A stretch of 64,000 nucleotides of DNA from positions 13,821,001 through 13,885,000 of the forward strand of contig CM072336.1 of the NCBI GenBank assembly GCA_036874045.1. The letters are read 5' to 3'. The position numbers and the translations under genes were made by a program. This document shows, one piece after another, positions 33,383 through 43,956 of this stretch. The notes beneath the pieces were generated by a model. That model was given only the letters and a program-made list of their open reading frames with translations, was not told the origin of the DNA and ran no database searches. Each line of letters begins with the position of its first letter. Within the stretch, counting starts at the first letter, position 1. The stretch is from Cymodocea nodosa. Lineage: Eukaryota > Streptophyta > Magnoliopsida > Alismatales > Cymodoceaceae.

Positions 33383-36300
33383 GTGCTAAATTTCTTAAGG
33401 ATTGGTGTACTAAGAAAAGAGAGAAAAGTTTTAAGGAAAGTCTTTTTAGTTGAGCAAAGTAGTTCCCTATTTCTGTCACAAATTCCTAAAAAGTTATTTG
33501 ATATTGGAATCTTTGTTATATCATGCACCATAGGAAATACTATTCTAGAAAGAACCTTAATAGACCTAGGTGCAAGTATAAATGTTATGCCTAGTGGTAT
33601 ATTTGCATCCTTAGGATTAGAAGGCTTAATCCCTACTAAGACTGTTGTTCAATTAGCTGATAGAAGTATAAGATACCTTAGAGGAAAAATAGATGTCCTA
33701 ATTAAAATAAAAAACTTCATATATTCTATTGATATTGTGATTTTGGATTCCCAACAAATGAAGCATCAGAATCATGATACATCTTTAATTTTGGGAAGGT
33801 CATTCTTAGCAACATCAAGGGCTGTTATAAATTGTAAAATTAGAGTAATGAAATTAGCATATGGTAATGAGGATACTTAATTAAACATTTTCAAACCAAA
33901 AAAGTTTGAGAAGTTAGAAATGTCCTTACATACTATAGACTTTTTAGAGGATGAAGAAGATATGCTAGATGATGTGATTCAAAAAGAATTAAATAGGCAA
34001 CTAAATTATGAAACTTTAAAAGCAAGTGAAATTATAGATGTAGAAGGAGATCAAGAAGAGTTTAATATAGAAGATGAAAATTTTCAATTAGAAGCTCTAT
34101 CTTTGATGGTCAACATTTAGATTTAAAACCTTTACCTCCTAAATTAATATATATTTCTGGAAGAAAAACGAACATGTCCAATCATTATTGCTTCAGATTT
34201 AAAAGAGGATCAAATTTCTAAATTAAAAGATGTAGTAAAAACTTATAAAGAGGCAATAAGATGGACTATGACTGATATAAAAGGGTTAAGTGCAACTTTA
34301 TACTGTCACCATATATATTTAGAAGAGAATACTAAACCAGTTAGAATTCTTGAGAGGAGATTAAATCTAAACCTTAAAGAAGTAGTTAGGAAGGAAATAG
34401 TAAAATTGTTAGATAATGACATAATTTATCCGATTTCTGATAGCTCATGGGTTAGTCTAATCCATGTAGTTCCTAAGAAATCAGGATTAATAGTTATTAG
34501 GAATGAAAGTCAAAATTTGATACCTACTAGAATTCAATCAAGCTGGAGAGTTTGTATAGACTATAGAAAGTTGAATGCTGTGACTAGAAAATATCATTTT
34601 CTTTTACCTTTTATAGATCAAATGCTAGAGAAATTAGTAAGGCAAGAATATTTTTATTTTCTAGATGGTTATTTAGGATATAATCAAGTTCTAGTAGCAC
34701 TAGAGGATCAAGAGAAAACAATTTTTACATGTCCTAATGGAACTTATGCTTTTAAGAGGATGTCATTCAGATTATGCAATGCACCAACCAACTTTCAAAG
34801 GTGTGTGCAGGCATATTCATTTGAATGACTGAAGATTTAAAAAAAAATATTTATAGATGATTTTACTGTATATGGAACTTCATATGAAGTGTGTTTAAAC
34901 AATTTAGACCAAGTGTTAAAACACTGTGTGGAAAAAAATCTGGTTCTAAATTGGGAAAAATGTCACTTCATGGTTAAACAAGGAATAGTCTTGAGATATG
35001 TTTTAAAGAAAGGGTTGGAAGAAGATAAAGCTAAAATAGAAGTAATTTCTAATCTAAAAGAACCTAAATCAGTAAAAGATATTAGATCATTTCTAGGACA
35101 TGCTGGATTTTATAGAAGATTCATTAAAGATTTTAGCAAAATAACTAGACCTTTAATTAATCTATTAAAAGATGTCCCATTTAACTTTGATAAAAATTGT
35201 AAAGAAGTATTTTTCAAGCTTGAAACTAGCTTGATTTCAACTCCTATAATGCAAGTATCTGATTGGAGCTATCCATTTGAATTAATGTGGGATGCATTTG
35301 ATTTTACTGTAGGAGTAGTGCTGGGATAGAAGATAAAAAAATCTCCTAGAGTGATTTATTATGCAAGCAAAACTTTAAATGATGTTCAAGTTAACTATAC
35401 AACTACTGAAAAATAACTATTAGCTATTGTGCTTGCCTTAGAAAAGTTTAGATCATATCTGATTGAAGCTAAAGTGATAGTATGCACGGATCATTTAACT
35501 TTAAAACACTTAATAGCAAAGAAAGAGACTAAACCTAGATTGATCCAGTGGATATTATTATTGCAAGAATTTGATCTAGAAATTAAAGATAAAGAAGGTT
35601 GTGAGAATGTAGTAGCAGACCATTTATCAAGATTATAAATAGAAAAATCAAACATTGAAATTAAGGATAATTTTCTTGATGAACAATTAATGACTATAAA
35701 AATAATACCTTGGTATGCAAACATAGTTAATTACTTAGTTATTAGTTTAACACCTAAGAATTGGAATAGATATGATAAGAAATTATTCTTTTCAAGAGTA
35801 AAATATTATTATTGGGAAGACCCATACTTATTTAAGAAATGTTCTGATCTAGTTTTAAGGAAGTGTGTTCTAGAAACTGAATATCAGAGTATATTGTCTT
35901 TCTATCATGACCAAGCATGTGGAGGACATTTTGGTTCAAGGAAAACTGCTACCAAAATTCTGCAATATGGATTTTATTAGCCAACACTATTCAAAGATGC
36001 TTATAAATACTACTTAAGTTGTTTAAGATATCAACAAATAGGAAGAATATCAAAGAGGAATATGATGCCTCTTAACCCTATTGTTGAAGTTGAAATCTTT
36101 TATGTGTGGGATATAGATTTTATAGGTCTAATTCTTTTGTTTAATCAATTTAATTATATATTGTTGGGGGTGGATTATGTATCTAAATGGATAAAAGCTA
36201 TTCCTACAAAAACTAATGACAACAAAGTGGTAATACATTTTATAAGAACTAATATAATTGCTAGATTTGGAATACCTAAAGCTGTTATTAGTGATAGAGG

Positions 36301-37013
36301 AACTCATTTCTGTAATAGAAGTTTTAAAGCCTTAATGAAGAAATATGGAGTAAATCATAAAATTGCAACATCATATCATCTACAAACAAGTAGACAAGAA
36401 GAAAGTGCAAACAAACAAATTAAGTTAATCTTAGAAAAGTAGTAAATCCTACTAGAACAGATTGAGCTAATAGATTAATAGATGCACTTTAGGCTTATAG
36501 AACTGCTTATATGAGAAGCTTAGGTATATCACCTTTTAGACTAGTATATGAAAAAAGTTACCATTTACCAACTGAAATTGAACATAATGCTTTTTGGGCA
36601 TTAAAAACTTTGAACACTAATTTAAATCAAGCTGCTGAAAATAGAAAAATGCAATTGATTGAATTAGAAGAATTTAGGAATGAAGCTTATTCGAAAATTG
36701 TAAAAGAAAAAGAGAAAATAAAGCTTTGTCATGAGAAGAAAATTATTCCAAAAACTTTTGAAATAGGACAAGAAGTATATCTTTACATGACTATACTTCA
36801 TAACCATCTAGGAAAATTAAGATCTAGACGGGTAGGACCTTACATAATTCGAAATATTTACTCTATAAAGCTATTGAAATTGAAAATTCTAAAAATCAGA
36901 ATATATTTAAAGTAAATGGACAAAGACTTAGACCTATTCTGAAAATTCCAAAAAGTTCCTTTGGAATTATAGAAGAAGTAAGAGAAGAGGACTACTCGAG
37001 CTTTATTAAGTAA
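33383..37013 (+). pseudogene. Athila-like pol: protease, RT, RNase H, integrase
   Basis: The protease (33480-33880) has LIDLGASINVMPSG and LILGRSFLATSRAVINC. RT runs from 34140: RWTMTDIKGLS, SWRVCIDYRKLNAVTRK (34550-34595), FLDGYLGYNQ, FRLCNAPTNFQRC, and IDDFTVYGTS at about 34852-34882 (the YVDD-box position, after a frameshift). RNase H lies at 35250-35640 ([27 protein letters not shown]). Integrase lies at 35800-36920: HDQACGGHFGSRKTATK zinc finger with the last Cys changed (CLRYQ), core IDFIGLIL, VISDRGTHFCN, ATSYHLQTSRQEE. The C-terminal VNGQRLRPIL follows, and a TAA stop at 37011-37013. Stops at 35327, 35414, 35635, 35978 and 36440 and a deletion near 34830 show it is dead. Several stops sit where the family has Trp or Gln. 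Confidence 0.88.
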
Positions 37014-37735
37014 AAAATAGTATTAAAAAAAATATATTTTAAATATAGTCAAGGTCCAATCGAAAGAAATTATCAGTTTTACTAGAACATATATTAAAAG
37101 AAAAATATTATTACGGTCGCACCGAAAGGATCCATCGATTTGACTAAAACATAAAAACCTAAAAAAATATATATTATATTAACTAAAAATGTCGATTTTA
37201 CCAAAGCATGGTATTAGTTCAACCAGTAGAAAAAAGAAGAAAATGTATTTAATTTCGGTTCAATTGAGGAAATATAATGGTTTGACCGAGATTTTAAAAT
37301 GTTGAAAAATTAAGAGTTGGTTAGACCGAAAATTCTTCGATCTTGACAAAATTAAAAATTATTATTATAAGTATTTTTATTAGTTATAACTTTACGAGTG
37401 GTTCGTTGAGTTACACTTAACTCAATGAACTTACTCCGTTGAGTCAAGGATAAGTTAATGAACTTACTCTATTGAGTTAACTATAACTCAACGAAGTATT
37501 GTTGTTAAGTCTGCAAACCTAGTTCATAGAGTTAACCTTAACTCCACGAAGAAGTGAGTGAGATAGCGAGAGTTTGTGTAGGAAAATGACCTGATTATTC
37601 GCCAAAAACTTAGGATTTATTTATACTAAAACTTAGGATTTTGGGGCATTATCCATAGCAATCATTTAGAACTTAGAACAGTAGAAGGTAGAGTGATTCC
37701 ATTCCATTCCGTAATGCCATGAAGATACAAGATGA
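37014..37735 (+). other. Spacer after pol with two kinds of short repeats
   Basis: No coding. 37053-37332 holds several imperfect copies of a GGTYnnACCGAAA motif (37053, 37115, 37279, 37319). 37388-37550 holds alternating GTTGAGTTA and TAACTCAACGAA motifs that can pair into small hairpins. Confidence 0.6.
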
Positions 37736-39599
37736 TGCCAGAATTCTGGAAAGTAGTTGACACTACAAGATTTCTCATAAGGTTAGAGGAATGACATACA
37801 CGACAAAAGATCAGGAACACGACATGCGAGAAAGAACTAGAAAAGGTAGAATCTGATATCTTTTACTAGAGAAAAGTTTTGGTTGATTTAGATATACCTC
37901 AAATAGTATAAACAAGAATTAAAGCAGCAATAGAAGTGGCTGTGAATAGAGAAAGAAGAATTAGACCAACCAATGAGGTTGCCCTAGAATTAATCCAACC
38001 CAAGGCTAGATTATGATTCCTACAAGAAATTACTGGTTGTGCAAGGGGTGTAATTAGGTGGAAACAACAGCTACAAAGGAAAGCTACTAAAGAACCTACA
38101 GTTGAAGAGCTGTCTGCTAAAAAACCTATTACTAAGGAACAATAGCCAATGCCATCCATTCCACCGCCAAAGCCATTGGAAAGAGTAGTATTTTTAGGGC
38201 CATCAATGCTAGAGGAATGAAGAGAAATTGCAGAGCTTGTTAAAGTTGCCAAGAGCCAAGGAAATTCTGAAGATATGGCTGTGGCAAAAACACATTTACT
38301 ATATGATGCACTCTACAATAAAAGGGTTGAAGATAAGTTGAAGGCCCAATACAAAATTAAAGTAGAACAACATCAAGAAGTAGTTAGATCAATTGTTGCA
38401 AGAGAAACTGAAGCTGGTCCTTTGAGACCAATAATTATAGAAAAAGTGAAATAAGAAGAGTCATTACCTGTGGCACAAGGGCTTGGAGAGCCTAGCTTTG
38501 TAAACTTAGTCTCAAAGGAGGAAGAGGAAGAATAGACAATTAATTAGAAGAAGAAAAGGAAAAAAGATAGTGCCTAAAGCTTAAGCAGATATTAAACTTA
38601 AACCTATAATGTCTACAATAGGGCATAAAGAGCCCATTTTTGTAGATTTATTATCTGAATATGGGGAGGAGCAGGAGCAACAGCAGCAAGAGTAAAGTGG
38701 AGAAGAAAAATAGGCTAAAATTAGTCTACAATCTGTATAAATAGAAGAAATAAGTAAAGTAGAAGTTGATTTGCTCGTGACTCCATCCCAATCTGCCACA
38801 AAATCAGAAAGAATAGTAACAATGCAGATTGGTAGTCAGGAGGAAGACAAAATAGAAGAAACTAAACAAGAACCTACTGAACAAAAGAGAAAAGACTCGA
38901 TAGATTCCACTAAAGAAGGAGAGACTCTTCAGCAAATTATTGAGAGAATACAAGAAGGAAGAGTAGAGAGTTTTGCTGGCTCTCCACCATAGACAAAAGT
39001 AGAAACAAGAATGCAGGAATCTCCGGATCATTTCCAACAAACACAAGTTCAGCATTTTGAAGAAAAAATTCAAGAACAAACCCCCTTGGAGCAACAAATC
39101 CAAATTCCTGACTCGTCTGAAGCTATTATTCTAAATGAAGTTTACTTTTGGAGTCAGGAAGCATATAATAAGTATCAAGAGATAAAGGGGTTTGATGTTA
39201 TTTACAGTAGACCAATAAACTAGGATGGTATGTAGGAAATTAAGGAGACCACAACATTGTATTGAGTCAATTTGTCAAGTAGGCCACATATGTAGTTGTG
39301 AACAGAATTCAAGTTAATTGATACAAAGTATTTATCTCCAAACTGAGAGTAATAAAGAAGAAATTATTTTATGGAGATCTGATTCCACTACTGATGGTGG
39401 ATAGTATTGATTTCACGAAATGGACATCTAAAAGGATGAGATCTAGAGCTATTTTAGTGAAAGAATACAGAAATTATGATACTACTAAGATGACTAGACC
39501 TTTTGGAGGCATTAAAGAGCTGTTGAGTATATAAATCAATTAAAACAACAATTAGAAAAGCTTTAGAAGGAAGTTGATGAACTTAGGAAGAAAGATTAA
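37736..39599 (+). pseudogene. Unknown ORF in env position of the Athila-like element
   Basis: One reading frame is followed from MPEFWKVVDTTRFLIR to a coiled-coil-like end (KEVDELRKKD-TAA), with about a dozen in-frame stops and probable frameshifts. It is rich in Glu, Gln and Lys, with a proline stretch near 38150 (MPSIPPPKPLERVVF), a helical part at 38215-38420 and acidic runs near 38520 and 38670. A basic segment WTSKRMRSRAILVKEYRN lies at 39420-39480. I see no transmembrane segment, which argues against an envelope. I do not recognise the family. Open frames on the opposite strand (37899-38252, 38581-38799, 38804-39103) are its shadows. Confidence 0.5.
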
Positions 39600-40689
39600 A
39601 ATGTATTGTTTGTCTACTTGTAATGAAAAAATATATGATTATATGAAAATGTAAATTATTTATATATATGAATGTTTGAACAGCAAGATATTGCTAAATT
39701 AATGTTTGTGAATGAATGATTTTAAGCTGAATTGAATATTATATAGTTGTTTAAAGATTTGCAAGACCATTGTAAAAGTTTTTACAATTTTATTAATGAC
39801 ATGGTTAAATGCATGATGATTAAATAATGCTTGAATATATCTACATACTGAAAAGTAAAATGTCAATTCTACATAACAGGAAATGAAATGTAAGTTAAAT
39901 ATGCATATAATGTTCAAATTTAAAGGAGTTTAAATTGAAACATTGCATTAATGAAATGTATTTAACTTTATTTAAATTGATAAAATACAGGAGAAAAAGA
40001 ATATAGAAGTTAATATGAGGAGTAAGTTTTAGAAAAATTTACTAAGTGTTAACTCAACGAAGTAAGTTCGTTGAGTTAACCTTAACTCCATGAGGTCAAT
40101 AATAAAATATAAGGTTACTTCATTGAGTTATTTGTAACTCAAAGAAATTAGTCTGTGGAGTTAGCAAATAGGTGACAAAGCTAGTCTGTTGAGTTAGCTA
40201 TAACTCAATGAGATTAGTTCATTGAATTAGAAATAGTAGTCGAGGCTAGTTCGTTGAGTTATCTGTAACTCAATGAGGTTAGTTCGTAGATTAAGCCGAA
40301 TAGTTATTCTTTTAGCCACAAACGAAACTTCGTGGGTTTAACAGTTACTAAAATTTAAAAATTAGAAGTGGAATACATATCCATAAAAATAAGAACCACA
40401 CTACATATTACAAGACACGTTCTTGCAACGAGATTCATTTGCCTTATGGACGTACATTATAAATATAGAACAGAATGTTATTTACTAATTATCAGCACTT
40501 GACTAGAGAAAAGAAAATTCGTTGGGGAACTAGAAGGAGAAGCAGCTGATTCAACTTCATCTGTCAACAACTATTTACTGAGAACAAAGCTTTAGACTGG
40601 TATGTAATTAATCTTCTGCTATTTTACTTTATGTTAAGAGTTTATGAGCACATGAACTCATTCTCCTAGCACTAAATAATTAGTAAGAA
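39600..40689 (+). other. Spacer upstream of the downstream gag, with a possible promoter
   Basis: Non-coding. 40048-40290 has repeated CGTTGAGTTA/TAACTCAACG motifs. TATAAATA at 40458-40465 lies about 230 bp before the gag frame. A donor-like CTGGTATGT (40598-40606) and an acceptor-like TTCTCCTAG (40661-40669) could bound a 70-bp leader intron. Confidence 0.45.
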
Positions 40690-42589
40690 CACCTACATAG
40701 GATTATTCCACACAGAAACATATTGAAAAATTTTCTAAAGAAGACTTTAACGAAATCCTTAGGCGTGTAGCTAACCTTTCTTTAAAGGAGAACGAAGATA
40801 TGACTGCTCTAGTAGAAAAACCATTTGGGGAAATTTTGTATCCTGAATTAGTTGATGAACCTTCATGTATTCAATTGCCAAACTTTGAGGGAGATAGGTG
40901 TTTGGGGTTGTTAAGTTAAATCTTAAACTTGTTTAATTTGCTTTTATACTTATATCAATAATTACCTTTAGAAGTAAACAAACAACCTTTCACACAAATT
41001 AGATATTAATTCCAATTTGTATTTTAACTACAAGTGCACAGTGTATATTGTATTTGTGTGTAAGTACAAGTCGATCCCACATAGATTGAGTATGAATTGT
41101 GTACTATTTCGATTTTTATATTGGAGTTTATATGTGTTCAGTAAGCACTCCGTTGAGTTACAGTTAACACAACGAACCTAGTTCGTGGAGTTATGGTTAA
41201 CTCAATAAACTGACCTCATGGACTTAAGTTAACTCAACAGACTGTCCGGTACATATAATATAACTCTCCGAAATAATAGAAAATTCGAATACTTAAGAAT
41301 TAAAAACCTACAACTTGCTAACAGTTCAGAAATATACTTAATTCACATTAATTCCTTGAAATTATGTAGATTCTTTCATTAAAGCATATAACAGTGCAAT
41401 TATAATATAATGACTTAATTCTCAGATGATAAACTAAATATTATACAATTAACCATCATTTAATCGTTAATATTATGCACTTTTTCATTCTAAACAATAG
41501 GTTTGAACTGAAATCTAATTATATCAGTAAATTACCACACTTTCATGGATTAGAAAGAGAAGATGCCTATTATTTCCTTAGAGAATTTAACAAAGTTTGT
41601 CAAATGATGAAAATGCCGAACATGAGTATTGATGCTATTAAACTTAGATATATTCCTTTTACTTTAAAAGACAGAGATGGTTATATACTCTATCGCCTGA
41701 TTCAATTTCTTGATGGACTGAATTTTGCTCTATCTTTTTAGAAAAATATTATCTAACACAAAAAATGATTAAAAAGAAAAAGGAAATATTAATGTGTAGT
41801 CAAAAATAGGGAGAATCATTTTAGAAATATTTTGAAAAATTTAAAGATTTATTAACTCAATGTCCACATCATGCAATGAGTAAAGCATAATTAATAGGTA
41901 TAATTTATGAAGGCATAGATGTTTCAACTAAATCTTTATTAGAATCTACTTATCATAATGGATTTTTAAAATTGTGTAGTAAAGAAGCATGGGCATACTT
42001 AGAAAACTTTGCAAAAACAACTACTCAGTGGGAAAACTCGGCTGAAGCTATTAAAGATAAAAGAATATTGCCAAGGGAAATGCATGAAATAGATTCAAGT
42101 ACTATGCTTGAAGTTAAATTAACTGAATTAACAAAGAAAATAGAAGAGTTATCATTAAATCAAAAGCTAGTAGAAAAGAATGTAAATATTAATGACTTAG
42201 ATATTATTTATGCTAGAAACTAGAAAGATAACTTTGAAAATTCTTATAAATCTAATTGGAGAAATCACCCGAACCTATCTTAGAGAAATAACAATTTCTA
42301 GGGAGGAGAAAATATAAATGACAAAAATATAAGTTATGAAGCATTAATTGAACAAGGATCTAGAATAGAGAAGTTAGAAAAGATAATTCAATAATTAAAC
42401 AATTGTCTAGATCATGTATTTGGAAATACTACTATTCAGAGTCATAATATGAATAGAAATATACCCCCTAAATAGAAGGAATCAATAGAAGTTAGACCTA
42501 CTCGAGGATTGCCAATGCAAGTAGTGCCTAACATTGTCAATAGAATTGTTAATGAAATTGATACCTCCTCTAGGAGGGAAACTGAATGA
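40690..42589 (+). pseudogene. Athila-type gag (capsid part) located downstream of pol
   Basis: Retrotransposon gag domain. Fragments in order: HIEKFSKEDFNEILRRVANL, LVDEPSCIQLPNFEGD (40850-40895), then after a nested LTR FELKSNYISKLPHFHG, LREFNKVCQMMKMPN, IDAIKLRYIPFTLKDRD (41626-41680), KFKDLLTQCPHHAMSK (41835-41885), AWAYLENFAKTTTQWENS and SNWRNHPNLS (42255-42280). The pieces are in the order of Athila gag proteins, but there is no CCHC knuckle before the WRNHP part, where the family normally has one. It ends TGA at 42587-42589. Stops where the family has Trp (for example at 42222, 42279, 42298) mark decay. Confidence 0.8.
40899..41496 (-). mobile_element. Minus-strand Athila-type LTR, internally deleted, nested in gag (TSD ATAGG)
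   Basis: 598 bp, TGTTTGGGG to TTCTAAACA, flanked by ATAGG (40894-40898, 41497-41501). Both ends match the 1.9-kb LTR at 28641-30543, but the middle, including the TATA region, is missing. The gag frame continues across it. Confidence 0.85.
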
Positions 42590-42844
42590 AGTAGTAATGA
42601 CTAAAGTAACTATGTATAATATAGTAGGTAGGAAAATATAAAAAAAAAAGTAAAAAATGAAAAAATGAAAAATATAAGAAGAAAAAAATGTAAGTTTAAT
42701 TGTTGTTAGTAGTATCGTAGAGTTATTACTTAACTCAATGAACTTAGTCCGTTGAGTTATGACCTAACTCTATGAGGGTAGGTAAGTAGCTATGTTAATT
42801 TTATCTTTGCTAAATTTTGTTTATGTTATATGGAATCACAATAG
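42590..42844 (+). other. Leader between gag and F-box-like ORF, copy B
   Basis: Matches 16556-16786 in the other copy. Contains a GTTATTACTTAACTCAATG and GTCCGTTGAGTTA palindromic pair near 42730-42760 and a purine-rich tract. Confidence 0.55.
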
Positions 42845-43956
42845 ATGGAATTGATGAAATTACCACTAGATGCACTAAGGGAAGTATTAAGTAACTTATC
42901 AACTAAAGATCTATGCAAATTGTGTTGTGTGTCAAAAGAAATTAAAGAATGTATTAGAGAAAAATATTTTCGTAGACTACAAGATGCAAAAATGACTAAT
43001 ATTAAAGATGGATTTTTATGGAAGTCATTTAATCGTAGTTCAATCAGCTATGAATATAGAAGAAACTACTGGAATTCTACCTAATACATTAGAAGGAATA
43101 GATCATATTATAGAGATAGATGAATGATTAATTATTTACAGAACCAAACCAAGGTATGCAATTCTGTTACTTGATATTTTAATTAGAAATCCTATCACTA
43201 GAGAAGAATGAAATATATGAAGACCTAATAGATTTGATGTACCAATTAAAAATTGTGGGTCAGCTTTAACATTTTCTGATAAAAATTTAACCATCCCTGA
43301 AAAATTGTATTACTAGAGACTAATTGGAAATTGGGATGAGGATTTATGTTTAAGTGTATATAATTTTCTAAATAGATCTTGGACTGAAAATACTATGATA
43401 TATCTAGGACAGAAACCATTAATTAACAACATACATGTCATACTTGATGGATATATCAGTTGCATTTAGATTTGAGTTATACATAGTAGGCATAGATAGT
43501 TTTGATGATGACTTTATAGAAATATTGCCTATACCTAGTGATATAGCTAAACCACCATCTATAGAACATGATAAAATTCAATTAAGAATGTGGTATAATG
43601 AACATGACAATCCTACTTTATGTCTAATAAGATGGTGGGATGAATTAATGAAATTTCAAATATGGATTATGAAAGACCTAAATGAATGGAAGTGGGAAGA
43701 GGAATATATTGAAATATATGTAGAAATAGAAACAACTACATTATCTTGGAATAGAAAATGATCCCTTTCTGGATTTCAATTTATTCATGGTAATACACTT
43801 ATATTTAGTATTGATAACATACTGCAAGTTTACAAGTTAAAAAAGAGAGCAGACTGCATTAAAACAGAATTAATAGTAAGAAGAATTATGCCTAAAAAGT
43901 TTACTTGGATTGACACGTTTATTCCATTTGCTACAACTTTTCAATCATGTTTTTAA
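42845..43956 (+). pseudogene. F-box-like ORF of the Athila-like element, copy B
   Basis: The F-box-like motif is better kept than in copy A: LPLDALREVLSNLSTKDL then CKLCCVSKEIKECIREKYF (residues 6-45), with the LP start, the central hydrophobic spacing and VSK. The rest (to residue about 370) matches copy A: SALTFSDKN, LSVYNFLNRSW, FDDDFIEILPIPSDI, WYNEHDNPTLCLIRWWDE, LNEWKWEEEYIEI, FTWIDTFIPF. No second domain is recognised. Two small deletions (near 43060 and 43450) and stops at 43125 and 43316 break it; those two stops are shared with copy A. It follows gag by 255 bp on the same strand. Capture of a host F-box gene by a retrotransposon is the simplest explanation; when and from where is unknown. 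Confidence 0.68.

Noticed and set aside
37899..39103. Minus-strand open frames with Ser/Leu/Phe-rich, membrane-like composition
   Set aside because: They are complements of the Glu/Gln/Lys-rich unknown ORF; complementing such codons gives hydrophobic residues by default.
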